From contig QJPP01007239.1 of NCBI GenBank assembly GCA_003996215.1, forward strand, positions 310,001-374,000: a stretch of DNA of 64,000 nucleotides, written 5' to 3'. The translations under genes and the position numbers were made by a program. Shown here piece by piece: positions 54,770 to 64,000 of the stretch. Below the pieces are notes generated by a model. That model saw only the letters and a list, made by a program, of their open reading frames with translations, was not told the origin of the DNA and ran no database searches. Source of the stretch: Jaltomata sinuosa. Lineage: Eukaryota; Streptophyta; Magnoliopsida; Solanales; Solanaceae. Numbering within the stretch: position 1 is the stretch's first letter; the number at the start of each line of letters is the position of its first letter.

Positions 54770-56599
54770 ATACTTACTTTTTAACAAACAATTTTAACTC
54801 TTTGAAGAAAAATCTCAAATTTGATAAAGCTTCGAAAACTTCAATTTCACAAACTTTCAACCCAAAAAAAATTTTGATATACACCTTGAATATGCTATGG
54901 GTAATAGTAGATTTTTTTTGTTTTTTGTTGAGATATTGAAGATTTGTGGTCTGGTAAGGAGGGTTTTGTTGCAGGAAAAAATGGGGGATTTTCAGAGCTC
55001 ATTTTCGGCGGGAGATTTCAGGGGGTAAATTACACAAATGGTCTCACATAAAAATAGCAATAAGGGGTTGTTTGGTTGGGAACTCCACAGTATTAATTAT
55101 TCTGGAATAAGTTATCCCCTGATATAATCATATAAATGCTTTTATTTTTAAATTGACTATTTTTTCTAAAATAAAAGAAAAAACTTTCTAAACCCCTTTC
55201 AACCCCCCTCCCCCCCCAAACTCCCGCCTCTTCCCACGTACTATTCTCCCCTTTCCCCAACCCTCTTCATCAAAATAGAAATATCCGAACCGTAGGTAGC
55301 TTCATTAGAAATGCAAAATGAGAATTAGTTCACTATTTTATGTTACTATCATTGTAATTTTAGTAAAATAATCATCATTTTATTCTATTTTTCTCTCCTT
55401 GAAATTATATAAATATATTTATGGTCACGAAAAAGCCTTCCCCTTCTGATAGCTGAAACAAGCATAGCCAACCACCACTAATATGTTATTTCTTTGTTGC
55501 CTGAAAATATTTTTTTCGCCGGATAAAATGGTGGCTTCAGTGATCATCTTTCTCTCTATTTTTTTCTTCTATTTTTTATTACCTTTTCATCATCTGCATC
55601 GAAAAAATCAAACATCGATGGTGAAACCCATTATCAGCAAAATCGAAGAAACATCTTTTTATCGCCGAAAAATGCTTTTTCGTCAAAAAAATATGATGGC
55701 TAATAAAGACCTTCTCCCCCTCTATTTTTACTTTTCATTTTTAGTAGCTTCTCATCATTCCATCGATAAATCAAATATTGACGGCAGAACTCACTATCAG
55801 TACAGTGAAGAAACCGAAGACACAAATAAGGGAATAGAAAATAAAAAGAGAAAAAAGTAAAAAGTATTTTTAAAACAAAAAAATGTTAATTTTTCATGTT
55901 CTCACTCTCCTTGAGAGAGTGAGCTACACTCACTATGACAGGTGGCTATAAATGACATATTAATACCAATATAAAATTGTTTAAGGGGGTTATAGGACAC
56001 TCACAAAGTTTAAGTGTCTACTTTCAAATCACGTCCAACTTTAAGGGGGACTTTATGTATTTTCTCTTGAAAATATTATTGCTGAAGTTTGAATTTAAGA
56101 AAATTGAATTTCTTATTTGAATAATACTTTGCATTCTGATAAAAATATTTGCATTGAATTTCATAACAAGGAGGGCAATTGATGATATCTACAACAAGTC
56201 TGAATTTAGATTCTGAAAGCGTGTTTTGGTATCATACACTTTACAACATCAGCACATGAATTTCATAGTGAAGGTGTCTACATACAAAATCTACAATGCC
56301 CCAACAAACAAAGTCGTAAACATGTTATCTAATCACTCTGTATGCAATTACGAATAAATTGAGGTAAACACGTGTCTTGACTAGAATATCGTTTACTGAA
56401 AGTTGATTTACTTGTTATCACAAATTCTAGCTGCAGAATAAGATTGTAAAAAACCAAGAACATTTGCTTTCTTTATTGGCAAAATGCCAAAAAGGTTCGA
56501 TTGCAAAAGAAAATCAAATAATAAGACTGATAATCATAGAAAACTTTTCTAATTTTAAGTTACTAACCTTGAAAAACTTTACCTTAACTTGGACTTCTT
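54770..56599. other. Intergenic region with tandem duplication
   Basis: Holds the 55517-55812 tandem repeat, a MITE-like half end near 55064 (GGGGTTGTTTGGTTGGGAAC) and a relative of the 5697 MITE right end near 56010-56070. No firm gene. Confidence 0.4.
55517..55812 (+). repeat. Imperfect ~150-bp tandem duplication
   Basis: Two blocks share the order AAAATGGTGGCT or AATATGATGGCT, CTCTATTTTT, CATCATC/TCATCATTCCATCG, AATCAAA, CATCGATGG/TTGACGGC and TATCAG...GAAGAAAC. An open frame runs through both but is low-complexity and unconvincing as a gene. Confidence 0.55.
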
Positions 56600-57689
56600 T
56601 CCAGATTCTTGAGAAGGATAGTTGCTATGGCGCTCTTACCATTAATCTAGTAGGCGAGCCTACTATCTTGGAGGTTGTGTCCCAAATAGTAAGGTACATT
56701 CTTTTATTCTTTTTGGATACATTGAATCAACCTTAAATTCTTCCTCTTATAGTTTACAGTTTGTTTTTATTTTGTCACAGAGAGTGCACTACAGTTACTG
56801 AAGTTTCAGCCCTAAATTCAAGTCTGACGAGGGATCTTGAACCCCTCATCAGAAGAGACAGCTCCAATGCAGTGGTTTGCACTCCCAGCCACCATGTCAG
56901 TGATCTGAATTATTCGATGCAGACGTTGTCGTTTGCTCATAAAGCCATGAGGCTGAAAAATATCAGTACAAAGAACGCTACTAAGAAAGGCAAGCATTTG
57001 ATTTCAAAGGTTAGTGAGAATGCTATCTTAAAGTTACCATCTTTCTTCAATGAAAGATTTTAGTTTTTCATGATTATCTCCAATATGGGTGATAAAATTT
57101 TGTGTCGTTCAATAAAAAATTATGAGAGAATATATTATTTGCTGAACAGGATGATCCTTCGGCTGTAAATAGGAGTAAAGATTCACTTGAATTTGATGGA
57201 ATGGCTGATAATGAGGTCGAAAGGATACTAAATGTACTATATTGTTATGTTTGAGTACTTGTACTCAGTCTGAATATGTATATCTACTCTTTTCACGAGG
57301 TTCCGAAGTGTTGGATGTGGTTATTCTGCTCTCTCTTGATAATTCATTCCCTTGTACAATTTATTTTTGCTTCTAGCATGTAGTGAACTCCTGTCTTCTC
57401 TGTGACAAATATTGCAGGGTAATGTTTAGTTATCTTAACCTTTCAGGCAGCAATGTTGGCTTCAACAAGTGTTCCTCCTCAAATGACAAATTTGAATAAC
57501 ACTAAGAATGAACACAGTTGCAAGCAAGACTGGACAGAAGAAGAAAATGTCACGAGGCTAAAAAATGTCAGTATAAAAAACACTAGGAAGGAAGGCAAGC
57601 AAGTTGAGATGGTGAACAGTTGCAAGCTAGATTGGACTGAAGCAGAAGATGCACTTCTACTTGAAAAGGCCCATGAATTTCCAGCATAG
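56600..57689 (+). pseudogene. Kinesin-motor-like multi-exon remnant
   Basis: Four exon-like blocks join in one phase with GT-AG borders: about 56600-56693, 56781-57009, 57150-57233 and 57447-57689 (stop). The second block reads SLTRDLEPLIRRDSSNAVV, CTPSHH and DLNYSMQTLSFAHKAMRLKN, which follows the end of a kinesin motor domain (SKLTRLLQ..., then NYSLQTLxFAxRAxxxKN). The SKLTR-like helix is altered and the rest of the motor, including the P-loop, is absent. The last exon has two similar segments ending SCKQDWTEEEN and SCKLDWTEAED. It may be a truncated gene or a captured fragment still spliced. Confidence 0.5.
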
Positions 57690-57907
57690 TGGGGCACTAT
57701 AGGGCTAATCCTCAGAAAGTCAACCCACGTGTGTTACCAAAGATACAGAATCTTGGTAGGTGTTGTGCCTAACAAACAACGAGCAACAAAATAGCATATG
57801 ACTTGACTGTTAGCATATGAGGGTTCTTGAATTTGTTTTGAGTCAAAGAATAGGTAGAAAGGGGCTAAAAGTGATCACTCCCATTCTTGAATTGAAAAAA
57901 TTGGTAC

Positions 57908-58460
57908 CTGTTGTAAATATTTGTGGATGTCATTTGAATGCTACTGGAGCAATATGACTACTCCAAGTCACATGTGCCTATAAAAGGGCTTGTGTATATC
58001 AATAGAAACTACACCAAAAGAAAGTAGTAGAAAGTTGCTGCATATTATCTCTTTCTTCCCTCTCTTTCTTCTTTTGTTATTAAGTTTTAATAGACGGTCT
58101 TTATTTTACTACACGTTATCAATACGAGACTCTGTCATCTTAAGTAATATTCTGAAAATAAGAAGGTAAGAAATACGCTAGGTATTTCTTTGTTTGCATC
58201 TTTCTTTTTCATTTGTCCGTCCAATTCTCCCTGTTATTGCTTTCCTCTGTTGTGTTGAAAATATATGACAACACATTTTTTGTTGAAAACATACGACAAG
58301 AAGTTTTATTTCTAAATAATTATATCAATTGTTCACTATTGGTTGGAGTAATCTTGATTATATTTAATTTAATTATTTTTATGATAGTTTTCATCAGGTC
58401 GAATTTGTCAAAATTGAAGTTCGTGGCACTTGATATTTTTAGCAAAAATTATTTGGTTAA
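57908..58460 (+). mobile_element. Ty1-copia LTR and gag-start remnant
   Basis: A possible LTR starts TGTTGTAAATATTTGTGG near 57909 and has a TATA-like CCTATAAAAGG at 57979. ACACGTTATCAATACGAGAC near 58112 resembles the post-LTR region of these elements. At 58393 the frame encodes SNLSKLKFVALDIFSKNYL, matching the conserved start of copia gag proteins of the NLSKLEFVALD type. The rest of gag and all of pol are missing. Confidence 0.65.
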
Positions 58461-58479
58461 TCAATTTTTGATTTGTAAA

Positions 58480-59103
58480 CATGCAAAACCGATAACCAAA
58501 GCAATAAGATATTCGTTATCGATTTTTGGATAATCGATTTTTGTTCCTCAACTATTCGATTTTCGGTGTAACAGATAAGAAAATGCTCCTATAATTTTTT
58601 TTGCTTTCTCTTAGTTTCATCTTTATATATATGCTACCTTCATGCATACAAGTCTGTACAAATTACAAGCATAAGTAAATTCAAATACATTATTACTAAA
58701 ACAAGCTTATTTTCTTTCTTGTTAAGTAGCAAACTTGAATGCATTAATAATGGTAATAATCTCTCAAAAAGAAAAAACAACACTGATAGGTAGAACTCCA
58801 CCAAACTAACGACTTTAGAAAGAAAACAACAACAAGACAACAATTATAAAATGCAAAAAAATAATAGGATATATATTTAAAATCTAAAGCCATTATTATA
58901 TAATTATAGATGAAAATACAATTTTAATATAATCTCATTGGGTTATCGATTTAACCATTAACTAAATACCGAATCAATAGCCCTATAAAAAAAATTTGCA
59001 AAACCTTTTAAAAATTGTTAACCCAATAACTCAATAATGATAAACCAATAATAGTTTTATCGGATCGATTTATTGGTTAAATTAATTTTTGCACGCTCCT
59101 AAT
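58480..59103. mobile_element. AT-rich inverted-repeat element (probable MITE)
   Basis: CGATTTTTGGATAATCGATT at the left and GGTTATCGATTTAACC in the middle point to a self-complementary element. Its right end TTTTTGCACGCTCCTAAT resembles a common plant MITE terminus (ATTAGGAGCGTGCAAAAA). The left boundary is uncertain. Confidence 0.4.
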
Positions 59104-59405
59104 TTATAGGGCCAAAGGCTAAAGTAATAAATATTTATTTAATATAAATAAAAGACTGTTTTTATAAACTATTAGTATATATTAAAAATCAAATTAATCT
59201 AAAGTCCATATAAGGACTATTTTGATCATTTTCTCCATTTTATATTTCATATAATTGATTTGAATGATCTCATGTAGCATTGTCCAAACATGCCCTTATA
59301 TTTCACCCTTTTTTCCCCTTTTCTCCTTTCAATTCGATTTGAGGCATATCCCAAATCTGCTTCAAATTCAAACAATTTTCAGTAAAATCAAAAATCTGAG
59401 TTGCA

Positions 59406-62400
59406 ATGAAACGCTATATGCATCCATTTTCGTTTATGTTACTGTGTTGTATCTTTTTGTTGAGTTGGATATACATAGCTGAAGCTGAAGTTATTACCCT
59501 TAATGGCGATACGTTTAACGATAAGGTAAATAAACTTTTTTTTTTGTTGCTTCTGTTAGCACTAATTTTTAGTTTATACGTTGTTCGGATTCTCCAAAAA
59601 TGTTAGCCCCACCCGTGTCGGATTCTGCAAAAATATGTTACTTTTTGAAGAGTTAGAGCAACATAGGTTTTAGCTTTATGGCTTTTAGATCAGAGATCAA
59701 CTTTGCTTTTTAGAAAATTACTAGGGTTCTAAATATTGTAAGTTTTTTTTTTTTTTTTTTTTGATTTTAGATCTAGCTCTGTTCATTCTGTTTACTTTGA
59801 TAGTTTGGAGGAGCGATTATCCATAGACTCTGTTTGGATGGTTGTTATGTATTGTTTCTAATGTGTTGTATTGTATTGTACTGTATTGTTTTAATGAATT
59901 CGACGTTTGGATAGATTGTATCGTTTTCATCGTAACACAATCTCACACATTAACAATTTGAAGGATAAACCTACAAGAAAAGTAGGATATGGGGTAGGGC
60001 TAAATTAATCAGCTAACCATTTAACAAAATATTTAAGTTCTCTTTATTTTCTCTGCTGATTGGTTTTACCACCAATTAGTGGTGAATATCGAACCAAATA
60101 GTACTTGCAGTATTGAGTTTGGTAGTGGTGTTCTTTTGCAATTTTTTGAATGGTTTCCATACCATACTCATGTTGTTCTTTTGGGTTTCATTTAGATAAA
60201 CGAGAAGGACACGGCATGGTTTGTCAAATTTTGTGTTCCGTGGTGTAAACACTGGTAAGTCTTTCAAAACTAGTCTACTTTAGTATTTCTTTTCGTCCTT
60301 CTGTAGAAATGTTGGGCTTGTCTGGGATATACAGGGATAACTAAATTATCGAATGGAAGCAGCATCTGCTTCCTAACAGAATCATGATTTGGTAGTAGTC
60401 AATTACAACATTTGGAAACTAGGCCGAAATGTTTTACTTCTGAAAAGACAAGTGCATACTGCTTAGTGTGCACATAAGTCTACTATCAGGATCTAAATGA
60501 TGACCAATTAGGGCAAAAATCTTCGAAAGGGATGCTTGTAACATGGTTCAAAGCCATAGTAACCATCTCCATGTTAAGCATCATCGAACATTCTTTTGTT
60601 AGTGATGCACATATGAAGAATCCTCTTGGACATATGGTTGCTCTGTGGAGTTGGTGGCATCTAACTATTTTTGGTCAAATGCAGGAAAATCTAAAGCACG
60701 TTTTATATACATGCAAATTACCATTATTAGCATATTGCGCACTTTCTTTAGTCTAGACTACAATGTAGCAGAAGTTGATCCACATCGTCTCCCGATTCCT
60801 TTTTTTGATGACTAGGGAACCCGCAGTTGCTACCCTTTGGGTGCGCACAGGGTAAACCCGCTTACGTTTCCTAAGGTTTAGGTTTTCCGCCATCAAAATC
60901 ACCCCTCTAGTAGCCGTCAAAACCCTATGCATACATGTAAACTCATCCTTTAATACAAAGTCCTCACACCACTTATGGCTCCAAAAATTTACTCTACTCC
61001 CATCTCCAACTCTAAAAGAAATGTTACCATAAATCTTTCCACCCTTTCATAATATTTCTCCACATTCCACACTCAAGCGGCATAATGCCATCATTTGTTC
61101 TCCATATATGAATTCTAATCCCATTGGATCCATGAAGGCTTTTCTTGAGTTTCCAAATTTAAATTGCTAAAGGTGCCTTGGTGCTCTGAGAAACTTGTAG
61201 TGCATGAATGTGGATTGCCTCTTCACTGCAAGGGAGTGATATAATTAATGGAGATGATGATGACTTTCTTACTTCTGATTTCTATTCATATACATCAGAA
61301 ATTTAGTCATTGATATGTTCATTACTATATTTTCCTCGCAAGGTTCTTCTGTTTTGCTAATTCCGAAACCTTTTTTCAGCAAGAACCTGGGAACACTTTG
61401 GGATGATTTAGGTAAAACAATGGAAGGGGAGGATGAGATAGAGGTGGGACAAGTTGATTGTGGTGCAGATAAGCCAGTGTGTAATAAAGTTGATATCCAT
61501 TCATACCCTACATTCAAACTCTTCTACAATGGAGAAGAAGTCGCAAAGTACCAAGGTAGGATGTTTTTCTTTGAAATGTATCTTAGCTATCTCATAGTCG
61601 ATTTAAAATATCCTTTTTCACGTTTTAAAATACAAGGATACATAATTTGGATTTGTTTTTCTACTCAACCCATCTGGATCTCCTTTTCTGAATTGTCCTG
61701 TGATTATATCAGTTTGTGTATGAGAAAATGTTGATGTTAGTGCCATAATATAAGCATTACATATCATGCTTTAGTTTTTTTTAAGTGAAGTGAATTCTTG
61801 AACAAGATAATAGTGTAAAACCGTGTCAAACATATTTGGGACATCTAAAACTAGAAAGTTTGTCACATGAATTTGGTGGAGGCAGTTTTTAGCCATTTCT
61901 GGCTTAGTGCAAGGGGCACTTAGTTATCAACATATTTGGACATCTAGTAATGGAGCTTGTGGGCCATGTCAAATTACTTTTAGCACCGTTGTGATGATTT
62001 TGTGAAGCTGAATACTTCGCTATAAGGTCAGCCACATGAAGAATTCTAAAAGAAAGTGGATAAGTAGCTGAAATGTTTGGTTATATAGCAGCCACATTTA
62101 GGGATTTATGTGGCTAGACTGATGTTTTTAAAAGGAAAGTTGATCAGACTTTTGTTGATAATAATTGAGGTGTGGTCTAAGCCCGTAATTTCATTGCGTT
62201 TTACTTTTGCATTTCTTTCAAACTGTTATGAGTACTGATTTTCTTAAGCCGAGGGTCTATCAGAAGCAACCTCTCTACCGCACGAAAGTAGGGGTAAGGT
62301 GTGCGTACACCCATTAGTCCACCCTCCCCAGACCCCACTTGTGGATGTTGTTGTCTAAGTCCGTAATTGAACATTTTAAGTCGGCTGTTTAGCTTCTATT

Positions 62401-63556
62401 CATGCTAAAATTCAAGGTACCGTGTGTCGTCTTTTACTATTTTTATTACTCTTTGAGATATGAATATCAACATATAAGGTTTATAATGAAGTATTTAGTT
62501 TAAATGATGATAGTAGACCATGTGTTGAAATATATTTGAAGGATTGGGCATATGGTCCATTTTTGAGGTTGAATATTGAATGGGTCAACCTAGGGTTAAA
62601 CCCTTTGTGAATTTTAAGCTTATTTGGGTGTTAGCTCGGCGTTTATGTGTAATGTTCTTGTAGATTGACCACGATGGTCAAATATTGATTTTTTGTGTCA
62701 AGTCTTTAAGCTTAGATTTGAGATAAGTAGAGACTTAATCTTCTAATTGTATTTCCTATAAATTGCGTGCCTTCCAAGTGTTCAATAAAATGCGTGAAAG
62801 CGATTTGAAGTGATTTATGGAATTTGCGTGTATGGATGAGTATGTGCTTCAAGATTTGAAAATTTATAGGACATAACAGATTTACTGTATTAGTGTTACC
62901 TTGTGAACTACAAATGATTTAATGGCAAGAATGTGTTAGCTTGTTCAATTCCCTAGTCGGCATGCCTATTACCACCTAGAAACCATCTCATTGACTTGAC
63001 GTAGTCTTATTTTTGTCCTTAAAAAGGGTGTCTTTATTCTTATGTCTTTTATATCTTATTTTTGTGTCTTGCGTTACTTCTCAATGCTTTGGGGCTCTTT
63101 TCCTCCTTTGCACCTGGGGCTGTATCATCATGTCTCCTGTCATTTTGAGCTAATGAAAGTATAGGTTTTCTTCATTCATTCTTTTTTTACATCTTAATTT
63201 TCCTTTAGCGCCTATCATAATGTTAAGACTGAATAATACCATAAAATATAACCACGGTTTTCACCCCCTCTTGTACAAGATATTTGAACTCCTCAATCCC
63301 CCAACCCTTTGCTGAATTGTCTTTTCTTTCCATTTGATACTCGACTCTAATTGTCAACTCGACGATTCTAAATTATTGAGATCAATCTCTGGTCTCACAA
63401 CTGCAGTGCCCATTAACTTGTATTTGAATGGAAATCCTGAATTTTACATCTGTTACTGTAGGAACGAGGGATATTGAATCGCTGAAAACTTTTGCACTAC
63501 AAGAAGCAGAGAAAGCAGCAACAAAAGCTGAAGCTGATGAGGATAAAGAGTTATAA
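59406..63556 (+). CDS. PDIL5-1: Protein disulfide isomerase-like 5-1 (small single-domain PDI)
   Basis: Four exons (59406-59525, 60196-60254, 61380-61555, 63462-63556) with GT-AG introns join in phase to 149 residues. An N-terminal signal peptide of about 28 residues (MKRYMHPFSFMLLCCIFLL onward to AEAEV) is followed by one thioredoxin domain: WFVKFCVPWCKHC with the redox pair in WCKHC, split between exons 2 and 3, then EVGQVDCGADKPVCNKVDIHSYPTFKLFYNG with the cis-Pro in YPT. The tail EAEKAATKAEADEDKEL is charged and Ala-rich, with no classical KDEL, though DKEL at the very end could act as an ER-retention variant. Size and motif match plant PDIL5-1, an ER thiol oxidoreductase assisting disulfide formation. 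Introns hold several repeats. Confidence 0.93.
59578..59672 (+). mobile_element. Partial foldback MITE in PDIL5-1 intron 1
   Basis: GTTGTTCGGATTCTCCAAAA, GTGTCGGATTCTGCAAAAAT and AGTTAGAGCAACATAGG match one half and the end of the palindromic element at 6782. Confidence 0.6.
59828..59990 (+). mobile_element. MITE left-end piece in PDIL5-1 intron 1
   Basis: CTCTGTTTGGATGGTTGTTA followed by TGTATTGTATTGTACTGTAT and CGTTTGGATAGATTGTATCG is a known style of Solanaceae MITE end. A matching right end is not evident. Confidence 0.4.
60800..60905 (+). repeat. Dispersed Solanaceae repeat in PDIL5-1 intron 2
   Basis: GATGACTAGGGAACCCGCAG, TTGCTACCCTTTGGGTGCGC and ACAGGGTAAACCCGC form a word order common in nightshade non-coding DNA. 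The rest of the unit is absent. Confidence 0.5.
62243..62357 (-). repeat. ACAACA-headed dispersed repeat, inverted, in PDIL5-1 intron 3
   Basis: The minus strand reads ACAACAACATCCACAAGTGG, GGTCTGGGGAGGGTGG, GTACGCACACCTTACCCC and AGAGAGGTTGCTTCTGATAG, giving the family order in good shape. Confidence 0.8.
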
Positions 63557-64000
63557 CTTACTGTCAGGTAAATTCTAAATGCCTCCGAGTTTTGCATTTC
63601 GATCTGAAATCATTTCATATGAAGTTGAAAACCGTTGCATTCATCCTCATTTTTTGGTCCAAATTCGCAAGTGTCCCTCTGAAATGTGGTTTGACAATGA
63701 CAGGTAACAGGTGCATTTTTGCTATGTTTCACAGGAGGGAGTGTTTCCTAAGCAAAATTAGAACGAACGGATGAAGACTGCCATCGAGTCTTCTTTTGTA
63801 ACGACACTCTATGGGTGATGGCTTCTTTTCTCCTAGTTTTCTTGTTTACGATTTTGTTAATCCGAGTAGGCTGACATTGGCAAACGATGAAGGAATTGAT
63901 TTCTTAAATGATCAATGTAAACTCCAACGATACTCGAAAGGAAAAAGGGGATAACACAGAGATGTTAGATATGAAATTTGTTACTACTATTCTTTTTTTT
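63557..64000 (+). other. 3' UTR of PDIL5-1, probably containing an intron
   Basis: Past the stop codon a donor-like CAG|GTAAATT at 63568 and an acceptor-like TTTCACAG ending at 63734 could bound a 3'-UTR intron. An alternative acceptor is at about 63704. Short open frames here are not supported as genes. Confidence 0.4.

Noticed and set aside
55483..55860. 125-codon frame with hydrophobic start
   Set aside because: It runs through an imperfect tandem duplication, is low-complexity and lacks family features.

Overview
The window is nuclear DNA of a flowering plant, almost certainly a Solanaceae species of the tomato/potato type. The reasons are AT-rich non-coding DNA, GT-AG introns, an I2/R3a-type CC-NBS-LRR tandem array, tRNA-derived SINEs and ACAACA-headed dispersed repeats typical of nightshades, and many short inverted-repeat elements (MITEs). 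The family assignment is inference; no database could be searched.

Layout, left to right. 2-1443 (+) holds the last three exons of an unrecognised conserved protein. 3039-5404 (-) is a dynamin-related (DRP4C-like) pseudogene with a nonsense codon, two frameshifts and a foreign 238-bp stalk-coding segment inserted in its GTPase P-loop. 5.4-8.0 kb is a MITE-rich gap. 8042-8830 (+) is an intronless NDR1/HIN1-like membrane protein. 11762-15031 (+) is a three-exon LRR receptor kinase whose catalytic motifs are degenerate. 17767-26887 (-) is a seven-exon mitochondrial FTSH4-type i-AAA protease whose introns hold tandem arrays, a LINE 3' end, SINEs, a 1-kb inverted-repeat element and a 42-nt G run. 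27-34 kb and 34.5-38 kb are repeat-rich with no convincing gene except a CC-type glutaredoxin (33981-34472, -) with an in-frame 16-codon duplication and no recognisable ALWL end.

37.4-54.4 kb is a tandemly duplicated resistance-gene block: NLR1 (broken by one extra A), a spacer unit with two small pseudogene pieces, NLR2 (intact, 1311 codons), a 5' stub of a third NLR, and a second copy of the spacer unit. The spacer carries a nonsense-mutated ATPase-inhibitor (IF1)-like exon present in both copies, so the spacer gene died before it was duplicated.

54.5-59.4 kb holds a complete SINE with target-site duplication, a kinesin-motor-like multi-exon remnant and a Ty1-copia LTR/gag remnant. 59406-63556 (+) is a four-exon small protein disulfide isomerase (PDIL5-1 type).

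The genes do not form a pathway. Immunity and stress are over-represented (NLRs, NHL protein, receptor kinase, CC-type glutaredoxin), but that is plain plant genome content. I found no undescribed system. The most notable signals are the chimeric dynamin pseudogene, the NLR array history, and the altered glutaredoxin.
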